A stretch of 64,000 bases of DNA. Origin: Chrysophaeum taylorii. Taxonomy: Eukaryota; Sar; Pelagophyceae; Pelagomonadales; Pelagomonadaceae. The translations under genes were made by a program, and so were the position numbers. The stretch is from positions 37,067 through 101,066 of the forward strand of contig JAQMWT010000117.1 in the NCBI GenBank assembly GCA_029834535.1, read 5' to 3'. Below, one piece after another: positions 7,544-17,103 of the stretch (positions within the stretch are counted from its first letter, which is position 1; each line of letters begins with the position of its first letter). The notes under the pieces were generated by a model. The model made no database searches and was not told the origin of the DNA. It saw nothing but the letters and a program-made list of their open reading frames with translations.

Positions 7544-10057
7544 TCATGAAAAGTCGCATTCTCGCGCTCCTAGTAGTAGCTGCCCATTCGTCTGCCCCAC
7601 GAAAAACATCAGCAGAGTGGAAGTTCCAGGCGTCATAGAAACGCGCAAGATAATCCATTCGCGAATAGCCGCTCCCGAACCACCTGATCCGCTAAGAGTG
7701 CGAGTAGAGGGCAGCGCCTGGCGATGAATGATCTTATTTTCACGTCTGAGCTTGTTGTAGAGCACGTGATCGATGTATGGCGAGTCAGCCACACCATCCA
7801 GCCCAGCTGCAAGGACCGAATAAGATGCACCATCCTGAGTCACAACGGCGACAGGGATATACGTCAAACATGTCAACTTCGCCCCGTCGTATGTCACTGC
7901 TTTGTTCTCGCGATGATCGGGATGACTAGCTGTATTCATCGCTGTCTGCGGGCAGAACTCATCGAAATCAGAGCTAATGCTCGGGCATGCAGCGGAGCCA
8001 GTGGCAAGATCGTCTGATGACGGCTCCACAGCGATGGCCATCAATTGGTCTCGACCAGTAAACCAGCTTGGGTCCTCGTCTATCGACATCTCCCCTCCGT
8101 CTTGACTGGAGATGATAGACGCGACTTTGCGCACCTCAGCACTCCGACTCTCTTCTGCCGTCCATGCGTCCTCGGTGATCACCAAAAAGGAGGGCGGTTC
8201 CATGGGTTCATCACAAAAGGAGTGCTCCTCTGGTGTTACATCACCACGGCTCTCATCCTCGTCGTCTCCGCTGATCACATTGCCGTCAATCAGCGCCGCA
8301 TTCTGCACCGTGCATCCATTGAATCGCCTAGGGCCGCCCTGAACTTCACCAAGCACATCGAGCCACTGGGAGGCGGCGCCGGCACTGCACTGGCTGGGGT
8401 TGGCCTGCTGCTGTGTCGACTGGGTGGCTTGGCGTAGCAACGACAGGGTGTTTAGTGCCTGCGCAACGTCCTCCGATCTCAGCGTGCGCGATGCACTCTG
8501 CTGCTGCACCACTGGTTGCTGAACCATCTGCTGCGGAGCGGCTGCGATTACCTGTTGGGGACCTGCACCTGTGCCCTGCGCAGCAGTGTAGACGACCTGT
8601 GGGGGTGGCGTAAATGGTGCTTGAACGCGCTGCGTCACGGCAGCTTGATTAGCCGTGACCGCTTGTCGACATTGGGCCTGTCCTTCTGCCGTCGGTGGGA
8701 AGCCTGCAGCCTTCAACGTTCGGGCAGCGCGAGCTTTCCGATCAGGATTTCCAGGCTTAGGACACACCCCATCATCGTGCCCGTAATAAATATGCTTCCC
8801 ACATTTCACGCACGTCATCAACGCATAGCGTAACTCAGAGTCGAGATTCTCCGGAAGCCGACCAGACGCGTCAGAGCTGGTGACATAACCTGCTAGCTGC
8901 TGCTGCTGATACCATTCCTTACGCGTACGGTGGGGCTTGTCTTTTGGGACTTTGGTCTTTTTTGGATCTTCATGCTTGTCGCTGGACGTCCCCACCTCTG
9001 GCATCGCGTCCAATTGCAAGGCAAGTTGGAACGTCTGGTCTAGCGTTTGGTCCGGGGCCGAGATCCGCGCAAGGTGAATGTCGTGTCGGAGCTTTTCAGA
9101 CGATAACCCTCGGAGAAAGTGCATCCGAAAAGCTTCGGGTTCCACCGGGTTCTTAGAAGCAGCTCGCCATAGTCCAAATTTTTGGACCCACTTGCTGACG
9201 TACTTGGAAAGCGGAAGGTTGCCTTGCGTCATCGTGTACCACTCGTACTCCAGTTGCTCTGTAGTAGCTCGAGGAGGGCAGGGCAATAGGAGTGCCTCGA
9301 TTTTGGCCAAGTACTCCTCGTCGTGCTTACGGATTTCCGCCTTCGAAACACGTCCGCGTAAATACCCTTTCCATAGTGGCTTGTGCTCGTCTTCCCACTT
9401 GTTATAAACAGTCATGGGAGCGAGTTGATATTCGCCACCGATCATGTTCATGGCGCATGAAGGACGGTCGAGCCTTAGCTCGATGATCCGCATCAGTTGG
9501 TTCCACCACGTCCGTACTTCGTCACGCGTCTTGACAATAGGGCCCTGGAGTGTCGGGAAGTTCAACCTGTGCATCCCCGTCGGACCTCTATCGATGCTGA
9601 TGGTATCATCGAACTCATCATCGTCGCCAGAAGGATCGAAGTCAGGTGCAGAGGGCCTCCGCCGTATTGGTTCGGGATGCTTTCGAGGCGGGGGGTCGTC
9701 TGCACGATTTGCCGCGGCGTCGTCCGCTAGTTCCGGTCTGGCGCGATCAACGTCAGGTGATGGTGATCGCTTGTCTCGGACTCGCATGGCCTCTTTGAGC
9801 TCACGCCGCAGCTTCTCGGCCTCGTGCCGCTGAAACTCGGCCTCTCGACGATGTTGCTCGACGAGGGTAGTATCGAGAGATGGTGGATATTCTTCTCGAG
9901 CTCGTCTCGCATCTTCGATTTCTCGTCGAAGCCGTTCATTCTCGGCTCGTTCATGCTGAGCTGTCCGACGCTGAAGCTCAGCGTCTCGGTATTGGCGTTG
10001 AGACTCTTCTCGCTCGTATTCCATCGTCCCTTCGAGATAGTGGATCTTAGAGCGATA
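7544..10057 (-). CDS. gag: Gyp-A Gag-protease, main part
   Basis: The reading frame continues to 10090, but its first 11 codons come from the inserted Helitron-like element. The N-terminal part is a charged coiled coil (repeated RRE, ERA and REIEDARRAREE blocks). Next comes a capsid-like region (TWWNQLMRIIE, YEWYTMTQGNLPLSKYV, FLRGLSSEKLR). A C2HC-like zinc knuckle follows (CVKCGKHIYYGHDDGVC), then a Gln-rich stretch and an acidic spacer. The C-terminus is retropepsin-like: IPVAVVTQDG, then LDGVADSPYI where DTGA is expected, and QLLLGARECDF resembling the usual ILG.DFL. The stop at 7544 lies in a different frame from the methyltransferase. A +1 shift around the TTTTCATGA at 7544-7552 would join them, either programmed or a one-base mutation. 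Confidence 0.85.
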   Translation of the reverse strand, partial: YRSKIHYLEGTMEYEREESQRQYRDAELQRRTAQHERAENERLRREIEDARRAREEYPPSLDTTLVEQHRREAEFQRHEAEKLRRELKEAMRVRDKRSPSPDVDRARPELADDAAANRADDPPPRKHPEPIRRRPSAPDFDPSGDDDEFDDTISIDRGPTGMHRLNFPTLQGPIVKTRDEVRTWWNQLMRIIELRLDRPSCAMNMIGGEYQLAPMTVYNKWEDEHKPLWKGYLRGRVSKAEIRKHDEEYLAKIEALLLPCPPRATTEQLEYEWYTMTQGNLPLSKYVSKWVQKFGLWRAASKNPVEPEAFRMHFLRGLSSEKLRHDIHLARISAPDQTLDQTFQLALQLDAMPEVGTSSDKHEDPKKTKVPKDKPHRTRKEWYQQQQLAGYVTSSDASGRLPENLDSELRYALMTCVKCGKHIYYGHDDGVCPKPGNPDRKARAARTLKAAGFPPTAEGQAQCRQAVTANQAAVTQRVQAPFTPPPQVVYTAAQGTGAGPQQVIAAAPQQMVQQPVVQQQSASRTLRSEDVAQALNTLSLLRQATQSTQQQANPSQCSAGAASQWLDVLGEVQGGPRRFNGCTVQNAALIDGNVISGDDEDESRGDVTPEEHSFCDEPMEPPSFLVITEDAWTAEESRSAEVRKVASIISSQDGGEMSIDEDPSWFTGRDQLMAIAVEPSSDDLATGSAACPSISSDFDEFCPQTAMNTASHPDHRENKAVTYDGAKLTCLTYIPVAVVTQDGASYSVLAAGLDGVADSPYIDHVLYNKLRRENKIIHRQALPSTRTLSGSGGSGAAIREWIILRVSMTPGTSTLLMFFVGQTNGQLLLGARECDFS

Positions 10058-11045
10058 CAAGTGCAGGCCAGTAAGTTCACCTACTCCCAATCTCTAACCC
10101 CAGTAAGTTCACCTGGTCCCAGTAAGTTCACCTAGTCCCAATCTCTAACCCCAGTAAGTTCGGCGTAAGCCCACTCGTGCTCACATCCACTCACCCCACT
10201 CTCCTTCGAGCCCGTCGCTCTCACCTCCGCCAATCTAAGCTGCTTTGATCCGTACACGCCGCTAGCCTTTGCGTTCACTCTAAAAACCCCAGTAAGTTCA
10301 CTTGGTCCCAGTAAGTTCACCTGGTCACTCAGCTCACCTAGTCCCAATCTCCAACCCCAGTAAGTACACGTGGTCCCAGTAAGTTCACCTACAGTGCGCG
10401 TGTAGACGCCGGGAGGGGGCTTATCGGTATTGCGCAGCACGTGTGGGGTAGGGTGGAGTCGTCGACCCAGATGAGTATATCCTTGGGGATGCCGATCGAC
10501 AGAGAGCCACGTAGAGCTGGACGTGGCAGAAGACGGGCTTGGGAAAGAGGACGCCGACCTCGCGGGGCGTCTGGACCTGGCTCTTGTTGATCGTTTGGCG
10601 TAGGCGGGCCTTAAGCGATACAGGTTGGAGGAGCCTCGGTGACAACGACACGATCGATCATGTATCTGGTACCGTTGCAGTGGCCGTGCGACGGGTCGAG
10701 GTTGCGAAGACATTAAGCTCGCGATCAAAGTCAGCATGCCGTTGGTTGTCAGGGAGTTGAAAACTCTACTGTAAAGAGCGAGGCGTCGTCTTCCGACCCA
10801 ACCTAGTCGGCCGAAAAGAACTCCGACGCCTCGTCTCCGGGAAAAAAAGGCCGCGTCACGCGCGCGTTGTCAGCATCGACAACATCGTTTCGACGGGGCG
10901 TGAGAATGGCGCGCTGAAAGAGCCGCCGCGGGTCGTGGAAATAGTCTGCGAGGTCGCCGTAGACGGCTTGGAGGATCACTGTCTGGCTCTCGCGCCTACC
11001 TGATCCTTACTCTCGCGCCTACCTGATCCTTACCCTAAATCGAGG

Positions 11046-11105
<60 letters not shown>

Positions 11106-11122
11106 TCTGTCGATTAGTAGTT
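10058..11122 (-). mobile_element. Helitron-like short element, copy A, inserted in Gyp-A gag
   Basis: 1065 bp. Read on the minus strand it begins AACTACTAATCGACAGATG, runs through a TGTC microsatellite and a decayed Pif1/Helitron helicase C-terminus, then the GGTGAACTTACTG tandem-repeat tail, and ends CCTGCACTTG. Helicase-type segments include RAILTPRRNDVVDADNAR, LDPSHGHCNGTRYMI-like and INKSQGQTP, spread over several frames. No target duplication is visible; the flanking gag frames rejoin to within one base. Too short and too broken to be autonomous. Confidence 0.75.
11047..11104. repeat. (CAGA)n microsatellite in Helitron-like copy A
   Basis: About 14 consecutive ACAG tetranucleotides near the 5' end of copy A. 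The other copies have shorter, interrupted TGTC/TGTT runs at the same place (25025, 34048, 53215, 54245, 61405), so the microsatellite belongs to the element and varies in length. Confidence 0.9.
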
Positions 11123-11564
11123 AAGATTCTTCAACTTTTTCGAGGAGGGTGCGCATAAGCGCGGGATCCCCCTCTATCTTTTCTTCTCCAGCAATCGCAG
11201 AGTAAGGTGGGGCCGGCGGTGCTCGAGTCACCGGCTCCCGGTTTGCAGCTGGAGTTCCTGGGTCGGACCGTAGTCGTTCCGTACGGATCGTCTCGTCTTC
11301 TCGTACGTGCACGGGCATAGGCGTTGGCTCGCCCCCGACTACCGTTGCAGGCATAGGTTCTGGGGCTGTCATGGCCCCCACCTCTTCACTTTCTGGAGTG
11401 CGCACTTCTGGCCGGACAGCCGTATCCGCCGCACTCTCCACTGGTATCTCCACTCGTTCGCCACCCGTCCCGACATCTAGCCGTCTTCGGAGGGATGACT
11501 CCATCACTGGGGTGATGACTCGCCGCAGGCGTTCCTGGGCGTCCCGAAACCACGGGGCCGTCAT
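11121..11564 (-). CDS. gag: Gyp-A Gag, N-terminal part, cut off by Helitron-like copy A
   Basis: 147 codons from ATG at 11564 (MTAPWFRDAQERLRRVITPVM) to a TAA created by the first bases of the insertion. Pro/Glu/Thr-rich with no recognisable domain. It should be the natural start of Gag, because its last codons lead to the insertion point and the downstream gag frame resumes at 10057. The insertion must prevent production of full-length Gag from this copy, although 7544-10057 remains open. Confidence 0.65.
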   Translation of the reverse strand: MTAPWFRDAQERLRRVITPVMESSLRRRLDVGTGGERVEIPVESAADTAVRPEVRTPESEEVGAMTAPEPMPATVVGGEPTPMPVHVREDETIRTERLRSDPGTPAANREPVTRAPPAPPYSAIAGEEKIEGDPALMRTLLEKVEES

Positions 11565-12027
11565 CTAATTTTGTTTTTGTCGTCAAAGCAGCAATTTGCC
11601 GGCTACTGCTTGACTGCGCGCTTGAGCCGGTTTGCTAGAGGATATGGTCGTCCTCCCCGGCCTACCTGTTCTGGGAGATGGCTGTCTCCCCCAGGCGAAC
11701 TCTTTTTTTTTTTTCGGTTGTCTTGAGGATATGGTTGTCCTCCCCGATCTGCCGTTCTGGGATCGATGGCTTACTCCCCGCTCCCCAGGCGATTGTTTTT
11801 CGAGACTCACGACAACGTCCGCTCACGTTCGTACACGCCGAACGCTTGTTCCGCTTCGCGTATCGGAGTGACACCCTCGATTCGCCGGAACCGCACCCAC
11901 AAACACGTCGGCTCTGCACTCGCTCAAAGCCTGAACACCGATTCGCCGCCGAGCGCGGGAGACTGACAGTCCGGGATTCGCGTAACAACAACCCCGGAAA
12001 CTATCAGTTCCCGTTTCTGAGACCACC
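11565..12027 (-). promoter_or_regulatory. Gyp-A 5' leader with primer-binding site
   Basis: Leader between the 5' LTR and the Gag ATG. A candidate primer-binding site starts two bases inside the LTR on the minus strand (TGGTCTCAGAAACGGGAACTG, 12005-12025), beginning with TGG as expected for pairing to a tRNA CCA end; I cannot name the tRNA. Two imperfect direct repeats, at about 11637-11698 and 11725-11795, share GAGGATATGGT and GTCCTCCCC and end CCCCAGGCGA. A homopolymer of T (A on the coding strand) lies at about 11701-11713. Confidence 0.55.
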
Positions 12028-12386
12028 TGTGGTGGAAACTCAGCTCACCCGCCCCTCTTCGCCTAACCGTCGGTCACAACGTGACCGCTCAACTGTCCTG
12101 AACCACGGGTGGTTCCACCACACGTCCAACCAAACGCTCACACTCCGCTCACGCCATGCTGTCGAACATTCAATTGAGGGTAATTTTAAGGAAACAGCAA
12201 GAATCGATAGATTCCAATGGGAGATCCATCAAGATATGCTAGATCGGCAAGAGCAACACAGGTCCTCGGTACAGGAGTATCCTTGGAGAAGCAGGTGTGG
12301 GTGTCAAGCATGACACCGCCAAATTCAAGGTAACAGGCAGGTAACAGGCACATAAGTGGGGGGGGGGGGTGGTTATTACCGCCACA
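12028..12386 (-). repeat. Gyp-A 5' LTR
   Basis: 359 bp with the same TGTGGTGG...CCGCCACA borders as 2142-2499. The only differences I see are one C/T change and the length of the G-run. As the 5' LTR of a minus-strand element it should contain the promoter; I did not find a convincing TATA box. Confidence 0.9.
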
Positions 12387-12929
12387 GTGGGTGCGGGAGA
12401 TTGCGGAGAGATGTCACGGGCAGCGGTGTGCGTGGGAACCGGTGGCGAAGGATGGTCGACCTCAAGGTCCATGTCCGTGCCGGTGGGAAGAGGGTGTGTG
12501 CCAGACGAGGGGAGGTTCTCGGCGGCAATGTGGGTGGACATGAAGGACGGTTCGAGGTCCATAGGCGCAGGCTCGAGTGGTATGGGGTCATGAACTGTGG
12601 CGGAGGACCGCTGGCGGTGTGGGGGGCGGCGACGCGATGCAGGAGAGTTTTCGGCAGAGGGACCGGGAGGGTGGGTGGCTGGCGCCGTGGTGGGTATTGG
12701 GAGGGGCGCGGTGGTATTGGCGGTCCCCGCGTTCGGTGGAGGCGCGATGTCCGTAGCAACAGATCATGGTGGCGCGCGGCGGCGGGGGCCATGGCGGCGC
12801 GGTGCCGGTGTCGCAGCGGGCGGAGGGGGATTCGCATTGGTGGGTTCCCGACGGCGAGGGGGGGAGGTAGCGGACCCTGCCTCCGATGACTCCAGGTCCA
12901 TAGCCGCAGGCCCAGGAGGGGTGGTGTTA
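12387..12929 (-). pseudogene. Pro-rich ORF, 5' half of the gene split by Gyp-A
   Basis: The minus-strand frame is open from the Gyp-B LTR to Gyp-A except for a TGA at about 12764-12766. The protein is rich in Pro, Ala, Ser and Thr and carries three spaced MDLE motifs (PAAMDLESS, PAPMDLEPS, GTDMDLEVD). It runs in phase into 2141-1168 across the Gyp-A insertion. Its upstream end is cut by the Gyp-B LTR and no start is visible. With a stop and two insertions it is a relic, or the source gene is elsewhere. No known domain was recognised in this half. Confidence 0.4.
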
Positions 12930-13252
12930 TGGTGGCACAGAAAAAACCTTCCCGACCCCCGGGTGACAAAGGGGGTGCTCACCGACTCGTCCTAGACCTC
13001 ACTGAACGAGGAAAACACGGACTCGGGGTCGGATATGCTCGCCACACACCTTGCTCACGCTCACCAAGCCTCTCAACAAGATGGAGATGTGGTATATGAT
13101 AGCAAGGAAACCACAAGAATGCAGCAAGAATGCTCCTCACAAGAGAGAGGTATGATGTCACTAAGAAGATCGGGAAAGGTGTCCCGTTGAACGGGTATCA
13201 AGCCTCGAGAGAGGGGGGGGGTAAGCCTTAGCGGTCAGGAGTTGCCGCCACA
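12930..13252 (-). repeat. Gyp-B 3' LTR
   Basis: TGGTGGCACAG...GTTGCCGCCACA on the plus strand, matching 20119-20438. A G-run lies at about 13212-13221. A polypurine-like AGGGGAGTCC (minus strand) borders its inner edge at 13253-13262, shared with Gyp-C. Confidence 0.88.
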
Positions 13253-13282
13253 GGACTCCCCTGGTGAGAACACGAGCTGCCC

Positions 13283-14626
13283 TCAGCGAGTCCGGCGAGA
13301 AGCACGTGCCTTGGCTGAATGAGCATCTCGAGGACGAATCTTCTTGTAGGCACGTTCAACGACAGGTTCAGGAACGCGTCCACGACGCAAAGTGAACTTA
13401 GGAATCAACACATCGATCTCATGCGGAGCGAAGTCGGTGACACAAGGAGTGGTACTGTTGTTGACATTGGTCTTGTTGGTGAAACTGCGATCGTCCACGC
13501 CCTTGTATTCCGGCTTAAGCTTGCGAGTAGAGAGATGTGAAGTAGGCTTGTAATAAGAAACCTTGTCATGGGGACCGAGATCAGCATAGAAATGCAGAGC
13601 GACTCGATCATTCACAAAATCATAGGGTTCATAAACTTCAGCGACATAAATCTTCTTTCGCCAATCGGACCGTTTATTATCCGGAATCCGAAAGATAACG
13701 AACTTACCATGCTTGTAATCATCCCGAAAGGTCTCCTTGGGCTGGGCACAGCTCGATCGACCACTGGAGAAACCATCACAGGGGTAATCTGACTAACATG
13801 AACACAACGGCGTTCGGGAGGAGAATCAAGAGACCCAATCCTGTAAGTGACCGGGGACAAGCGTTCCAAAATAACGAATGGACCGCGCCATTCCGGTCGA
13901 AGCTTGTTCTGAAGAAAAGGGATGTAGAGCAGAACATGTGAACCTTCTTCATACTCCACATCAACATGGTCCGCATTATAGGCGAGACGTTGTTTACGAA
14001 GAGGCTTCTCACGAGCTTCGTTCACCGTAGCGGTATTGAATTTCAACCCCTCGCGAGTCTCTGCCACAACATCGGATCGAGTTTTCGGCAGGCGGCGGAC
14101 ATCAAGATCCATGATCGTATAATCTGTTGGCAATAGAGGCTGCCTGCCGGTTGAGACGAAGCATGAAAGGTGAGATCTGAGTCCCCGGAATAAATTTACG
14201 ATCGTAACAGAAAGCAATGTACTCCGCGAATTCGGGCCATTCCGTGTTCTTGCGGTTTTGAAGGCACGCACGGAGGAAAGCCTTGATAAAGCGGTTGACC
14301 CTTTCCGCTGGATTAGCCTGAGCATGATACGGAATCGTGGTACTATACCGAACATTGAAAGGATGACAAAACTCTTCCATCGACTTGTTGACGGACTCTT
14401 TCCCATTGTCGGTACGAATCCTCTGATGTAGATAACCTTTGAGTAATACATTCGCGAAAAAAGACTCGAGGATTGACTCAGCAGTCTTTTTTTTTTGGTG
14501 TAGTACGTCAAGAATCAAGAAACGAGAAAATGGATAAAAAAAAACGATGAGATATGTCTCGGGACCAGCATTGGGCAAAGGTCCAAACAAATCCATACAA
14601 AGGACGACACAATCACCATCATACAC
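13283..14626 (-). pseudogene. pol: Gyp-B Pol: integrase core and C-terminal module, frameshifted
   Basis: Frame 14102-14626 holds the integrase core: CMDLFGPL (first Asp), RTDNGKES (second Asp) and AERVNRFIKAF (Glu). A shift near 14120 leads to frame 13612-14511 with YTIMDLDVRRLPK and the GPY/F motif RPEWRGPFV. Another shift near 13690 leads to 13283-13615 with DRVALHFYADLG and the conserved C-terminal RGRVPEPVVERAYK. Two or three shifts make it non-functional. The domain order matches Gyp-A residues 890-1319. Confidence 0.8.
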
Positions 14627-17103
14627 CGGTTGCTGAAGCAGACTGCTCTCTTTGGTTCAGGCGTACGAGCTTTCTTGCACACTATGCAACCAGCAATGTA
14701 AGCACCCACCTCATTAGACATATGAGGCCACCAAAAACGTTCAAGTATCGACTGCACTGTACTTTGACGACCCATATGACCACCATTGAGAGGTGTGTCA
14801 TGGTACAATCGGATGATGCGCGTCCGTAAAGTTCGGGGTGCGACTATCATCGGGTGCAAGTCGGGTGCGGCACGGTAGAGAACTCCTGTCACCACTTGAT
14901 AGCGATAATTGGCTCCGTACCGACGAAGAGAATGGCCCTGAGCCATGCGATAACGAATGTCCTCGCAAGTAGCATCAGTGATCTGCTCTTTGGCTATCTC
15001 TTCCAAAGTCAAATTATCCGGAATCTTGTCGATGTACTCTTGGTAATCATCGGCATCACGGAAAATACTAGGCTGGGTCTGAAGTCGTTGCTTCTGACGT
15101 TGTTTCGTAGCATGAGACGTGACCAATTGCATCGGATCATCGAGGTCTTCTTCCTCTTCCTCCACAGGCAACTCAGTCGTAACAAACGACAGAATGACAT
15201 GGCACCCAGGTAAAGGTACTCCTTCATCATCAACAGAACGAGGGAGTTCTTGGCACACTAGATACGCGTGGTTCAAGGGTTCACCAAACTCGTCCGTCTC
15301 GATGACATGATCTATAGGATTGCGAGAGAGACAGTCAGGGATGCTCATTCCCGGCGACTTCCCTGGCTTGTAACCCAATTCAGGATCAAAATTGGCGAGC
15401 CGCATCGCCCATCGAGCCAACTGCCCAGACGAGTGCTTCGCCTTTCGTAAAAACGTCAAGTTGCGATGATCTGTTTCAAGGATCGTCTTGTGACCTTCAA
15501 TATAAGAGCGGAAATGCTCAAGAGAAAGAATAACTGCCAGGAGCTCTAGCCGGCGAGGCTCATAGTTCCGCATCTCTTTCGGCACAGCTCGGCTCCAATA
15601 CTCAATTACTCGTTCCTCTCGTGTCACCTTGCCGGTTTCGTCCTTGATTTCCACGAGCTGAAAAAGATACGCACCCAGACCATCCTTGGAAGCATCCGAG
15701 CGGATCTGAAAAGGAAGATCGTAGTCAGGATGATAAACTCCACGAGAATCCACCAAAGCTTCGATGATCGTGTCCCATGCCTTTTGGCACTCAGGCGTCC
15801 ACTCAAACTTAACGCCTTCAAGACACAATCGCCTAAGCGGCTCCACAATCTTCGAATAATTCTTCACATATCGGCGGCAATAGTTGCTCATACCAATGAA
15901 AGATCGAATCTGGGTCTTCGGGGACGTATTGGGCAACGTACCGGGAATCGGCATCTGCTGCAACGCTTCTAACGTCTTGGGATTCGGCTTCAAGCCTTCC
16001 GGAGTCGAAATATGTCCCAAAACTCGATTTCATCCTTGAGGAGGTGGAACTTCGAAGTTCGTCCACTATATCCTCGCTGTGCTAAATGGCACAACACTTC
16101 AATCAAAACTTGTAAATGTCGATGGAGTTCATCCGATCCCATCATAATATCGTCGACAAACGCGACCAAGTCCTTATACATCCATGTGGACAAATCGCTA
16201 GCCATCTGCTTACGAAAGAGAGCTCCTGCTGTTTTTACTCCTAGAGGCAAGCGCATGAAACTATGGGCTCCAAGTGGACTAACCATCGTAACAGCGTCCC
16301 GAGCAGCGGCGTCCAAACGTAAGTTATGATAACCCCATCGAATATCAATGCACGTCCGCCAACGGCGCATGGCAAGAAAAGCCAAAGCATCATCTTGACG
16401 AATATTCGGCCAACTGTCATTGACCAGCTGATCATTGAGCTGACGCAAGTCAACGGCAGCACCGAAAAGCATTCGACGTCCCGGCCTCGGCTCCCTTCTT
16501 AGGCAGCATCAGTACAGGAAATCCCCACGGAGAGTTCGCCGGTCGGATGACTCCATCGCGACACCACTCAGTGATCTGCTTTCTGAGACACTCGAGCTTT
16601 GCTGGCGTCAACCTATAAGGCGTCATCTTGATCGGTCGTGGGTTTGCGTCTTTAAAGCGTAAAGAAACCGGTGGCGAGTCCACGGGTTTCATAATCGGAT
16701 CAAAGAAAGCACACGCGTATTGCACGCAATGGTTCAACATCATCTTCGGATCATCATCCAGATGCGGGTTGTCGGGAATTCCTAGATATCGAACAACCTT
16801 CTCGACTTCTTCCTTCGTCGGAATTTCGACTTTCATCGCATCATTGTCCTTGACGTGCTCGGGAGTCTGCGGTAACGGTACACCGTCCGCATCGCGCGGC
16901 GTATCCTTCCATGGCACATCGAACTTTTCTTCGTATTTGAACCTCACCTCAGGGTGGCTCTTATTGATCTTTTCACCTTTGACGCGCACATTCGGCTCGC
17001 TCCTTACTTTCGGCTCCTGTTCAGGTTCAGGATCCGGCGGAACGTCCACTTTTGATTGTCGGGGGGGGGGCAGCAGAAAAAACATAAGCCGTCCCCGGCG
17101 CAT
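14515..17103 (-). pseudogene. pol: Gyp-B Pol: RT, RNase H and integrase zinc domain, frameshifted
   Basis: Frame 16450-17103 has the linker and RT start (PYRLTPAKLECLRKQI, SPWGFPVLMLPKKG). After a shift near 16470, frame 15990-16472 has the RT core with FVDD (FVDDIMMG). After another near 16015, frame 14515-16020 has RNase H (IRSDASKDGLGAYLF, ETDHRNLTFL, IPDCLSRNP) and the integrase zinc domain (YHDTPLNGGHMGR, CIVCKK). The pieces align end to end with Gyp-A Pol 150-900. The first frame begins at a C10 tract at 17061-17070, where Gag-side and Pol frames are out of phase. Confidence 0.85.

Larger units (their letters stand above)
2142..12386 (-). mobile_element. Gyp-A: Ty3/Gypsy-type LTR retrotransposon carrying a cytosine methyltransferase
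   Basis: A full-length element of 10.2 kb (about 9.2 kb without the Helitron-like insertion at 10058-11122). Order along the minus strand: 5' LTR, leader, Gag-protease, cytosine methyltransferase, Pol (RT, RNase H, integrase), 3' LTR. The RT-RNaseH-integrase order defines the Gypsy type. The LTRs differ only at the G-run and one or two neighbouring bases, and Pol is uninterrupted over 1319 codons, so the insertion is recent. The outer flanks share GTGG, read as a 4-bp target duplication. It sits inside the IQ-like-repeat ORF. Confidence 0.9.

Noticed and set aside
12356-12995. Gly/Arg-rich plus-strand ORFs opposite the Pro-rich ORF
   Set aside because: They are antisense shadows of the minus-strand Pro-rich frame, which is supported by continuity across the Gyp-A insertion.
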